DNA of 64,000 nt from Chryseobacterium aquaeductus (GTDB taxonomy: Bacteria > Bacteroidota > Bacteroidia > Flavobacteriales > Weeksellaceae). Made by a program: the position numbers and the translations under genes. The notes under the pieces were generated by a model. That model made no database searches. It had not been told where the DNA came from and saw only the letters and a program-made list of their open reading frames with translations. The stretch spans positions 2,976,001 to 3,040,000 of the forward strand of contig NZ_CAJIMS010000001.1 in NCBI RefSeq assembly GCF_905175375.1, given 5' to 3'. Of this stretch, positions 35,770-43,747 are shown piece after piece. Every line of letters starts with the position of its first letter. Position 1 is the stretch's first letter.

Positions 35770-36807
35770 TTATTTGATGAATTCTGTTTTGAAAACTTCA
35801 TCGTAATTGTGGAAACAGTTGTTGATGAAACCTTGTTCCTCCATCCATTTGTCGCTGTACACTTTTGTAATGTAACGCGAACCATGATCAGGATAAATCA
35901 TGACAACAAAATCATTTTCAGTCAGTTCATGAGATTGTGCATATTGAATCAATCCCTGAGTAACAGCACCTGTTGTATAACCTCCCATGATCGCTTCTTT
36001 TAAAGCAATCTCACGAGTTCTGTACGCAGACATTTCGTCGTTGACTCTTACAAATTCATCCACTTTATCAAAAAGAAGGGCAGAAGGGATTAAATTTTTT
36101 CCCATTCCTTCAATTTGGTAAGGATGTACATCTTCTTTATGAATTTCTCCGGTTTCGTGGTAACTTTTCAAAATAGATCCGTCAGCATCTACACCGATGA
36201 TTTTAATATTTGGATTTTTCTCTTTTAAGAATTTTGCAGAACCGGATAATGTTCCGCCAGTTCCTGTACACGCAAAAAGGTGAGTAATTTTCCCTTCCGT
36301 CTGTTCCCAAATCTCAGGACCTGTGGTCTGATAGTGGGCATCAACATTCAATTCGTTAAAATACTGATTGATGTAAACAGAATTTGGGGTTTCGGCAGCA
36401 ATTCTTTTTGCTACTTCATAATATGATCTTGGGTCATTCGCAGGTACATTCGCAGGACATATATATACTGTAGCACCAAGAGCTTTCAGATAAGCTATTT
36501 TTTCAGCTTTTGTTTTGTCACTTACAGCTAAAATACATTTGTATCCTTTAATAATACAAACCATAGCGAGTGAAAAACCGGTATTTCCGGAAGTCGTTTC
36601 TACAACTACAGAATCTTCCTTTAATAAACCTTTTTTCTCAGCGTTTTCAATAATATGAAGTGCGATTCTATCTTTTGTGGAATGTCCAGGATTATATGAT
36701 TCTAACTTGGCATAAACTTTTGCAGGAATCTCTTTAGTTACTGTATTAAGTTTCACTAAAGGGGTGTTCCCAATCAAGCCAAGAATATTATCGTAAACAT
36801 TACTCAT
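35770..36807 (-). CDS. Cysteine synthase-family PLP enzyme, probable cysteate synthase (CapA-like)
   Basis: The 345-residue protein is a fold-type II PLP enzyme. The PLP lysine is in NPGHSTKDRIA (Lys45), the substrate loop TTSGNTGFSL (72-80), and the phosphate-binding loop CTGTGGTLSGS (about 180-190). The sequence differs from ordinary CysK (NPxxSVKDR; SGNTGIALA) and is somewhat longer at the C terminus. Its place before a PLP acyltransferase suggests it makes cysteate from phosphoserine and sulfite for sulfonolipid synthesis. Plain O-acetylserine sulfhydrylase or cystathionine beta-synthase activity cannot be excluded. Confidence 0.72.
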   Translation of the reverse strand: MSNVYDNILGLIGNTPLVKLNTVTKEIPAKVYAKLESYNPGHSTKDRIALHIIENAEKKGLLKEDSVVVETTSGNTGFSLAMVCIIKGYKCILAVSDKTKAEKIAYLKALGATVYICPANVPANDPRSYYEVAKRIAAETPNSVYINQYFNELNVDAHYQTTGPEIWEQTEGKITHLFACTGTGGTLSGSAKFLKEKNPNIKIIGVDADGSILKSYHETGEIHKEDVHPYQIEGMGKNLIPSALLFDKVDEFVRVNDEMSAYRTREIALKEAIMGGYTTGAVTQGLIQYAQSHELTENDFVVMIYPDHGSRYITKVYSDKWMEEQGFINNCFHNYDEVFKTEFIK

Positions 36808-36839
36808 TATTTGTTATTTTTCAAATAAAAATCTGACCG

Positions 36840-36847
36840 CAAAAATA
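36840..36847 (-). promoter_or_regulatory. Promoter of the capA-like gene, -7 box
   Basis: On the minus strand TATTTTTG fits TAnnTTTG and ends 32 bases before the ATG at 36807. The -33 region is T-rich without a clear TTG. Confidence 0.45.
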
Positions 36848-37031
36848 CAAAAAAATAAATAATTTTTAAACTTTTCAGAAATTATAAGTGCTGAAAGTAG
36901 AATTATCTGTTTAAGACCTGTTATTTGAAGCCTCCAAACGGTCACAAAAAGCAAGCCAATTTTTTAAATTTTGTTAAAATCAAAATAAAATGAAGTAAAA
37001 ACCTTATTTTCGCAACAATTGATTTTATACT

Positions 37032-40000
37032 ATGAAAAACTGGACTTTTAGGCAATGGAACACTCTTATCGGATGGGTGGTTTTCGTCATTGCATTTTTC
37101 ACGTACTTATCAACTATAGAACCCAACTTTAGTTTTTGGGATTGTGGTGAGTACATTTCTTCAGCCGTAAAATTAGAAGTAACACACGCGCCGGGAGCAG
37201 CTTTGTTCCAGATTGTAGGAGCAGTTGCTGCAATGTTTGCGTTTGGAAATGGTGAAAATTATTCTGTGGTAATCAACGGAATGTCTGCATTATTCAGTGC
37301 ATTGACGATTCTGTTTTTATTCTGGACGATTACACATTTTGTACGAAGACTTCTGAACAAAGATTTTGAAGAAGTTACCAAACATCAGGAAATTGCTATT
37401 CTTTTTGCCGGAGTGATTGGTTCTCTTTGTTTTACCTGGTCAGATACTTTTTGGTTTTCGGCAGTGGAAGGAGAAGTTTATTCTATGGCTTCGCTGTTTA
37501 TAGCTATTTTGGTTTGGCTGATTACGAAATGGGAAAATGAATACAAAGAATCTGATAATGAAAGATGGATTATCTTGATCTTTTTTATTGTAGGTCTTTC
37601 TGTGGGTGTACACATGATGTGTATGCTGGCAATTCCGGCAGTTTGTTTAGTATATTATGCAAGAAATTATGAATTTACCTGGAAGAATTTTCTTTGGGCA
37701 AATGTAATCACATTGGTGATTTTAGCCGTTGTATTCAAATTTATATTCCCCACAATCATGTCATTATTCGGAAAGCTTGAGATATTCTTTGTGAATGGCT
37801 TAAATCTTCCTTTCCACTCCGGAACGATTGCTGGATTTATTATATTGGTTGCTATTTGCTATTTCATTTTAAAATATGCAAGACAGGCAAAGAAAAATAT
37901 CTACCAGACAATTGCTTTGTCTGTGGTTTACATGATGATTGGTTTCTCTTGTTGGATGGTAATTCCTATCAGAGCTAATGCTAATCCGCCAATGAACCTG
38001 AATGATCCTGATACTGCAATTGGTATGCTTGATTATTACAACAGAGAGCAATATGGTGACTGGCCGACAATCTATGGACAAAACTACACAGCGTTTTTAG
38101 ACAACAGCGGAATTGAAAAAAATGAAGACGGAAGTTTTAAAACAAATAAAACCGGTGAAGTTTTTGAAAAAGATGAGAAAACCGGAACGTATCGAAAAAC
38201 AAGTGATCGTTTTAACTATGTTTTCAATAAAGATCATGTAAGTCTAATGCCGAGAATGTTCAGTGAGGATAAAGATGTCATGGCAAATTATATGTCGATG
38301 TACGGAGCACCAGATTTTCAGTTTAATTATGCAAACGAAAATATAGCAGATGATCCTCAGGCGAAGGAAATTTTTGATGAATTAAGAGCTAAATATGAAG
38401 ATAAATCTATTACCGCGGCAGATTATTTAAAGGTAAAACCTTATGAAATAATTACTGTTCAAAGACCTTCTCTTGCTCAGAATATGGATTATTTCATCAC
38501 CTTCCAAAACGGATATTATTTCATCAGATATCTATTATGGAATTTTGCAGGAAGACAAAATGATCTTGAAGGAAACAGCGAAAACACAAGAGGAAACTGG
38601 ATTTCCGGTATCTCATTTATTGATAATACGCTGTACGGAAGTCAGGATGCGATGCCTGCAAAATTTAAAAATGAAAGTACTGTTGCTTTCTTCTTTTTAC
38701 CTTTATTATTAGGAATCTTGGGATGTTATTTCCAGTTTATGAGAGATTTCGGAAGATTCTATGCGATTTTATCATTATTTATATTAACGAGTGTGGGAAT
38801 TGTTTTCTATACAGGAATGAAACCCTTTGAACCCAGAGAAAGAGATTACGCATTGGTAGGATCTTTCTACGCTTTTGCGATTTGGATAGGTCTCGGAGCC
38901 GGAGCAATCTTATGGTATTTGCAGTCTAAAGTAAAATCAAATACTGCCAATATTGGTTTTGGAGTGGTTTTAATGGCTATACCTTTAATGATGGGCTTCC
39001 AGAATTACAATGTTCATGACAGAAGCGGTAGATATACAGCTTATGATTATTCATATTCAATGTTAAAATCTTTACCGAAAAATGATATTCTATTTGTTTA
39101 CGGTGATAATGATACATATCCGGTTTGGGCTATGCAGGAAACTGAGAGATTCCGTGATGATGTGAAGGTTGTCAACTTTACACTTCTTTCAACACCTTGG
39201 AATATCGATCAGGTAAAAAGGAAAACATACAACGCCAATGCAATCCCAAGTCAGCTGACTCATGAAGATTACAGAGACGGAGAAAATGATCAGATCTATC
39301 TGATGAAAAAAGATGATTGGAAGACCATTTTATCAAATCTTAAAGAATCCGGAGCTCCTGAAAACCTTTTGCAGCCTTTCGAAAAGTATATGGTGCAGGA
39401 TTCTATGACTTTAAAAGATGCGGTAAATTTCCTCAAAATAAAATCTCCTGAAAAAGACGAAGTTTTAAAAATGATCTTCGGTGAAGCCCGCTATGAAAAA
39501 TATAATTTCCTTCCGGTAAATAAGTTTATTTTACCGGTAAACAAAGCAAATGCTGTAAAATCGGGAATTATCAATGCATCAGATTTACCAAACGCTGTTG
39601 ATCAGATTATGATCACTTACAAATCGGGAACTTTATACAAGAATAATCTGATGATGTTCGATATTCTGGCAAATTTCGATTGGAAACGCCCGATCAATTT
39701 CTCATCAGGTGGCGTTTATGATAGTGAAAATATTTTCTTTTTAGATGAATATCTTCAATTTGATGGTTTCAGTTACAGATTGGTTCCTATTCATACACCA
39801 AGAAGCAGCGATGGTGAAATGGGAAGAGTAGATCCTAACTCATTATATAATGTTGTTAAAAACTTCAAGTGGGGTAATTTTAAAGATTTGAATGTACACT
39901 TCGACGAAACTGCAACCTCTAACATTATCAGCTACAGAGGTTCTGCAAGCAGAGCAGCAGCAGCTTTAGCATTATCCGGCCAGAAAGGTAAGGCTTTGGA

Positions 40001-40517
40001 AATCTTAGATTTAGCTTCAAAAGAAATTCCCGCAGAAAAATACAATGATCCGCGTTCTCTGAGTTCAATGGTTTACGGTTACATCGTTGCGGGACAAGAG
40101 CAAAAAGCTTTACAGTTAGCTGAAATTTTGAAGAAAGGTATTTTCAATGAATATGATTATTATTTAACTTTAAGCAAATCTGAACAAGTTTTTGCCGGAA
40201 GACAGATGAGATCAAAACCAATGGAATATTCGCTTGTAGTAACTGCCGTAACGGATGCTTACAAAAAGATCGGACAAAATGAAAAAGCGTACGCTTATTT
40301 GGTAAAATCAATCGAACCTATTGATAAGAAATTCAATATTTTTGTGAAAGATCTTCAGCAAATGGGTAAAGAAAAAGCGATGAAAGAATCTGAAAAAGTA
40401 CAAACGATAACGCCTTTCTATCAATATTTATTTGATGTGATGGAACCTTTTGATTCTACTTATTCGAAAGAAAAAGAAGATCAGATTACCAATGCGATCA
40501 TCAAGGCAACACAGTAA
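37032..40517 (+). CDS. DUF2723 membrane protein (protein O-mannosyltransferase-like)
   Basis: The 1161-residue protein has an N-terminal GT-C-type membrane half: TM1 near 12-30, the early acidic motif SFWDCGEYISSAVKLEVTHAPGAALFQ, and about ten further helices to residue 620. A large soluble half follows, including FVYGDNDTYPVWAMQETE and, near the end, helical repeats (AALALSGQKGKALEILDLA). DUF2723 proteins are lipid-linked sugar transferases related to protein O-mannosyltransferases and are usual in Bacteroidetes, where O-glycosylation of envelope proteins is general. The acceptor is not known. An imperfect -7 box TATTTTCG lies before the ATG, and a UUCG-loop terminator follows. Confidence 0.87.
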   Translation: MKNWTFRQWNTLIGWVVFVIAFFTYLSTIEPNFSFWDCGEYISSAVKLEVTHAPGAALFQIVGAVAAMFAFGNGENYSVVINGMSALFSALTILFLFWTITHFVRRLLNKDFEEVTKHQEIAILFAGVIGSLCFTWSDTFWFSAVEGEVYSMASLFIAILVWLITKWENEYKESDNERWIILIFFIVGLSVGVHMMCMLAIPAVCLVYYARNYEFTWKNFLWANVITLVILAVVFKFIFPTIMSLFGKLEIFFVNGLNLPFHSGTIAGFIILVAICYFILKYARQAKKNIYQTIALSVVYMMIGFSCWMVIPIRANANPPMNLNDPDTAIGMLDYYNREQYGDWPTIYGQNYTAFLDNSGIEKNEDGSFKTNKTGEVFEKDEKTGTYRKTSDRFNYVFNKDHVSLMPRMFSEDKDVMANYMSMYGAPDFQFNYANENIADDPQAKEIFDELRAKYEDKSITAADYLKVKPYEIITVQRPSLAQNMDYFITFQNGYYFIRYLLWNFAGRQNDLEGNSENTRGNWISGISFIDNTLYGSQDAMPAKFKNESTVAFFFLPLLLGILGCYFQFMRDFGRFYAILSLFILTSVGIVFYTGMKPFEPRERDYALVGSFYAFAIWIGLGAGAILWYLQSKVKSNTANIGFGVVLMAIPLMMGFQNYNVHDRSGRYTAYDYSYSMLKSLPKNDILFVYGDNDTYPVWAMQETERFRDDVKVVNFTLLSTPWNIDQVKRKTYNANAIPSQLTHEDYRDGENDQIYLMKKDDWKTILSNLKESGAPENLLQPFEKYMVQDSMTLKDAVNFLKIKSPEKDEVLKMIFGEARYEKYNFLPVNKFILPVNKANAVKSGIINASDLPNAVDQIMITYKSGTLYKNNLMMFDILANFDWKRPINFSSGGVYDSENIFFLDEYLQFDGFSYRLVPIHTPRSSDGEMGRVDPNSLYNVVKNFKWGNFKDLNVHFDETATSNIISYRGSASRAAAALALSGQKGKALEILDLASKEIPAEKYNDPRSLSSMVYGYIVAGQEQKALQLAEILKKGIFNEYDYYLTLSKSEQVFAGRQMRSKPMEYSLVVTAVTDAYKKIGQNEKAYAYLVKSIEPIDKKFNIFVKDLQQMGKEKAMKESEKVQTITPFYQYLFDVMEPFDSTYSKEKEDQITNAIIKATQ

Positions 40518-40539
40518 AAATTAATATATCCAATATTTC

Positions 40540-40563
40540 AAAACGGGACTTCGGTTCCGTTTT
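40540..40563 (+). terminator. Terminator with a TTCG tetraloop
   Basis: A ten-base-pair stem with one G-U pair (40540-40549 with 40554-40563, AAAACGGGAC) is closed by the very stable TTCG loop and ends in seven Ts. Confidence 0.9.
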
Positions 40564-40570
40564 TTTATTG

Positions 40571-40601
40571 TTGATAGTCAAGAATATTAGAATTATATTT
40601 G
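40571..40601 (+). promoter_or_regulatory. Promoter of the 40.6-kb membrane protein gene
   Basis: TTG at 40571-40573, 20 bases, TATATTTG at 40594-40601: both sigma-A elements, ending 17 bases before the ATG at 40619. Confidence 0.7.
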
Positions 40602-40618
40602 TACATCAATAAAACGCA

Positions 40619-42109
40619 ATGTCCGAAAACAATAACAAGAATCTTCCGTTATATGCTGTAATCTTTGCAGCGATTGCAAAACTTTATTTTCTGCTGACGC
40701 ATCATATTCAGGAAGATGCTTTTATCACCTGGCGAGTTGCTCAGAATCTGCTGGATTATGGAGTGATTGGTTTCAATGGTGATACCAAAATTTCTGCTTC
40801 TACAACACATTTATATGTTTTTGTTTCTTACTTTTTTAATTTGATTTTTGGAAAAGAAAACTTCATCGAACCACTTTTGATTCTGAATACCGTTCTCTTT
40901 ACAATTGGGAGTTTATTTCTCGCTCATTTATTATTAAAAAATCCTTGGCATAAAGCAATTTTCATCTTCTTATTTGGTTTTTTGCCACCTTCAATAAAAA
41001 TTTCAGTTCTTGGAATGGAATACGGAATTTTGTTTTTTCTTGAAATGGCTTTGCTTTATTATGGTTTTAAAAAAGAAAAGAAATGGGTTTTGATTATTTT
41101 TCCTGTTCTGATTTTATTTACAAGAATTGACACTGTTATTTTCTTGGGAATCGTATTTCTGGTAGATGTTTTCTGGAATAAAAAAGTAAAATGGAGTTAT
41201 GTTTTGGGTGGAATTTTCGGTATTTCCGCAGCTTTAGCTTTTAACTGGTTTTATTTTGGTGAAATTGTCAATAATACGATTGTTGCTAAAAAATTGGCAT
41301 ACGATCGAATCTATACTTTACATCAGGATCTAGAATATTTCAGATTAAATTATGGCAACTTATGGGGAATGCTGAAGATGCCAGGAGAATTTAATCCGTT
41401 CACAATTGTAATTGCTCTTTTTGAATTGTTATGCTTCATTTTCTTAATCAGACAACGAGAAAAAAGAAATTATTTCCTGTGGATTATTTTCCTTTTTGCG
41501 TGGACGAAACAGATCATTTTTCTTTCCCAAAAAAGCCTTTTTGATTGGTATTATTGGGTTCCGCAGATTTTACTTTTCGTGCCAGTTTTGATATTCGTTT
41601 TAGAGCAAAAAGTAAAAAGAAACTGGTGGCTTGCTTCATTGATTATATTCTATATCTTACCAATGCTGGCTTTCCAAACCATACATTCTATTGCTACCGG
41701 AAACGGCGAATGGAACTACAGACGCTCCATCGGATTATTTTTGAATATGTACGAGAAAGACAAAAAACAATGGATTTTACTCGAACCCGCTGGATACATT
41801 CCTTATTTTTCCGGCTTAAAAACCATTGATGAAGTTGGATTGGTAGATAAACAGATTCAGGAAGAAATCAAAAAAGACAAGCCGAATTATTTGCTGAATA
41901 CCGTTAAAAAAAGAAAACCTAAATATCTGCTTTCATACAACAACTTATTTGAAGGAAAAAATCGTTTTTATTATCAAACACATTATAAATTGTTGAATGA
42001 ATTCAGAATAAAAAACCATTTGCAAAGCGATAACAAAATTTTGGAGAAAATCTACAAGCTAAAACCTTCAGGAACTGATTATAATTTGTATGAAAAGATT
42101 AAAGATTAA
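40619..42109 (+). CDS. GT-C-type membrane glycosyltransferase-like protein
   Basis: The 496-residue protein has about 11 membrane helices. Its start carries an acidic motif after the first helix (HHIQEDAFITWRVAQNLLDYG), as in AftB-like and other polyprenyl-phosphate-sugar transferases, where the Asp is catalytic. The C-terminal 120 residues are soluble (WILLEPAGYIPYFSGLKTIDEVGLVD). Donor and acceptor are unknown. The last residues and the stop are encoded inside the GATTAAA tandem array that begins at 42097. It is monocistronic with its own strong promoter. Confidence 0.78.
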   Translation: MSENNNKNLPLYAVIFAAIAKLYFLLTHHIQEDAFITWRVAQNLLDYGVIGFNGDTKISASTTHLYVFVSYFFNLIFGKENFIEPLLILNTVLFTIGSLFLAHLLLKNPWHKAIFIFLFGFLPPSIKISVLGMEYGILFFLEMALLYYGFKKEKKWVLIIFPVLILFTRIDTVIFLGIVFLVDVFWNKKVKWSYVLGGIFGISAALAFNWFYFGEIVNNTIVAKKLAYDRIYTLHQDLEYFRLNYGNLWGMLKMPGEFNPFTIVIALFELLCFIFLIRQREKRNYFLWIIFLFAWTKQIIFLSQKSLFDWYYWVPQILLFVPVLIFVLEQKVKRNWWLASLIIFYILPMLAFQTIHSIATGNGEWNYRRSIGLFLNMYEKDKKQWILLEPAGYIPYFSGLKTIDEVGLVDKQIQEEIKKDKPNYLLNTVKKRKPKYLLSYNNLFEGKNRFYYQTHYKLLNEFRIKNHLQSDNKILEKIYKLKPSGTDYNLYEKIKD

Positions 42110-42152
42110 AGATTAAAGATTAAAGATTAAAGATTAAAGATTAAAGATTAAA
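42097..42152 (+). repeat. Eight perfect tandem copies of GATTAAA
   Basis: The 7-base unit GATTAAA is repeated eight times without mismatch (56 bases). The first two copies encode the end of the preceding protein and provide its TAA stop. Confidence 0.95.
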
Positions 42153-42174
42153 GATTACTCTAAAACTCCAAAAC

Positions 42175-42717
42175 ATGAAATACTGTGCTTTCCTCCGCGG
42201 CGTAAATGTAAAAGGAACCAACATGAAAATGGCGGAAGTCTGCGAAGTTTTCAAAGATGCCGGAATGGAAGATGTGGTTTCGGTTTTAGCATCAGGAAAT
42301 ATTATTTTTTCAGCTAATAGAAAAGCGGAAGATTTGAAATTTATTTTGGAAAAAGCAATGTCTGAACATTTTAATTATGATGCTTTTTTGTTTATCAAAT
42401 CTGAAGAAGAGATTGAAAACTTCTGGAAATCAAACCCTTTTAATAAAAATGAAAATTTGCATGTTTATACTTTTATAGGAAATAATAATGTTGAAAATGT
42501 ATTGATGAAAGAATTTGAAGCTGCTTCAAAAACTGACAATGAGGATGCAAAAATCGTTAATGAAAATTTTTATTGGCAGATTCCAAAAGGAAATACTTTA
42601 GATTTTACTTTCGGGAAAATTTTAGGCAGAAAGAATATGAAAGATCAGTTTACAAGCAGAAATATTAATACTTTTGAGAAGATTTTGAAAAAAATAGCCA
42701 CGAATTCACAAATTTGA
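42175..42717 (+). CDS. DUF1697 family protein
   Basis: The 180-residue protein shows the family pattern: CAFLRGVNVKGTNMKMAEVCEVF, VSVLASGNIIF, FLFIKSEEEIENFWKSNPF and a C-terminal SRNINTFEKILKKI. The fold is a tandem ferredoxin-like one and no function is established. The C-terminal residues after KKIATNS are encoded by a GCCACGAATTCAC repeat, so the end of the protein has been set by a repeat insertion. There is no visible promoter beyond the tandem array upstream. Confidence 0.82.
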   Translation: MKYCAFLRGVNVKGTNMKMAEVCEVFKDAGMEDVVSVLASGNIIFSANRKAEDLKFILEKAMSEHFNYDAFLFIKSEEEIENFWKSNPFNKNENLHVYTFIGNNNVENVLMKEFEAASKTDNEDAKIVNENFYWQIPKGNTLDFTFGKILGRKNMKDQFTSRNINTFEKILKKIATNSQI

Positions 42718-42787
42718 TCGGTTGTAAATTTTTTTTTATTTATTCCTTCCCGCCTCAATCACATGATAAAATTAGTGTATTCGTGGC
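42697..42787. repeat. Two inverted GCCACGAAT repeats
   Basis: GCCACGAATTCAC (42697-42709) and the reverse complement of GCCACGAATACAC (42775-42787) face each other over 65 bases. A third copy lies at 45960-45976. The first copy is inside the DUF1697 coding sequence. Confidence 0.6.
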
Positions 42788-42895
42788 AAAAACAATCACT
42801 AAAATTCTCTTAAATATTAAAAATATTAGCGGAATAAAAAATTTCCACTTCTGAAACTTTATAAGTATTTTTACTGAACTTTTTAATTAAAAAAA

Positions 42896-43705
42896 ATGAT
42901 TCAGTATTTAGACAACATACAACACAAAGATTCAAAAAACTTTTTCTTAATTGCAGGACCATGCATCATCGAAGGTGAAGACATGGCATTGAGAATTGCT
43001 GAAAAAGTGATTGAACTGACCAATAAATACAATATTCCTTATATTTTTAAAGGAAGTTTCAAAAAAGCTAACAGAAGCAGAGTAGATTCTTTTACCACAA
43101 TTGGTGAAGAAAAATCTCTCGAAATTCTTAAAAAAGTTGGGGAGACTTTCAACATTCCTACAACAACTGATATTCACGAAAATGATCACGCAGCTTTAGC
43201 AGCGCAATATGTTGATGTTTTACAGATTCCTGCATTCTTGGTTCGTCAGACCGATTTATTAATCGCTGCCGCAAAAACAGGAAAATGTGTTTCATTGAAG
43301 AAAGGGCAATTTCTTTCTCCGGAATCGATGAAATTTGCAGTTCAGAAAGTTACAGATTCAGGAAATCAAAAAGTTGCCATCATTGAGCGAGGAAATTCTT
43401 TTGGATATACAGATTTGATCGTCGATTACAGAGGAATTCCTACGATGAGAGAATATGCTCCTGTGATTTTGGATGTTACGCATTCTCTTCAGCAGCCTAA
43501 TCAAAGTTCGGGAGTCACTGGTGGAAGACCAGATTTGATAGAAACCGTTGCCAAAGCCGGAATTGCAGTAGGTGCAGACGGAATTTTCATCGAAACTCAT
43601 CCTACACCGGAAACCGCTTTATCCGACGGTGCCAACATGCTTCGACTTGATTTACTGGAAGATTTATTACAAAAATTAACAAGAGTGCGAGAATCCATTT
43701 TGTAA
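42896..43705 (+). CDS. kdsA: 3-deoxy-8-phosphooctulonate synthase (KdsA)
   Basis: KdsA condenses arabinose 5-phosphate with phosphoenolpyruvate to Kdo 8-phosphate, the committed step of Kdo synthesis. The 269-residue TIM barrel has LIAGPCIIEGED, the GSFKKANRSR phosphoenolpyruvate loop, TTDIHE, SLKKGQF, ERGNSFGYTDLIVD and DVTHSLQQP. The residue in AGPC is Cys23, the metal ligand of the metal-dependent class; metal-independent enzymes have Asn. Length is normal. KdsB for the later step is encoded at 23.1 kb. Confidence 0.96.
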   Translation: MIQYLDNIQHKDSKNFFLIAGPCIIEGEDMALRIAEKVIELTNKYNIPYIFKGSFKKANRSRVDSFTTIGEEKSLEILKKVGETFNIPTTTDIHENDHAALAAQYVDVLQIPAFLVRQTDLLIAAAKTGKCVSLKKGQFLSPESMKFAVQKVTDSGNQKVAIIERGNSFGYTDLIVDYRGIPTMREYAPVILDVTHSLQQPNQSSGVTGGRPDLIETVAKAGIAVGADGIFIETHPTPETALSDGANMLRLDLLEDLLQKLTRVRESIL

Positions 43706-43747
43706 TTGTTAAAAAATCCTTAATTTTAGAATTCTAAATAATTTCTT

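Noticed and set aside
35222..36003. Plus-strand frames over the capnine-type enzyme genes
   Set aside because: They are antisense shadows of two well-conserved PLP enzymes and carry no recognisable motif.
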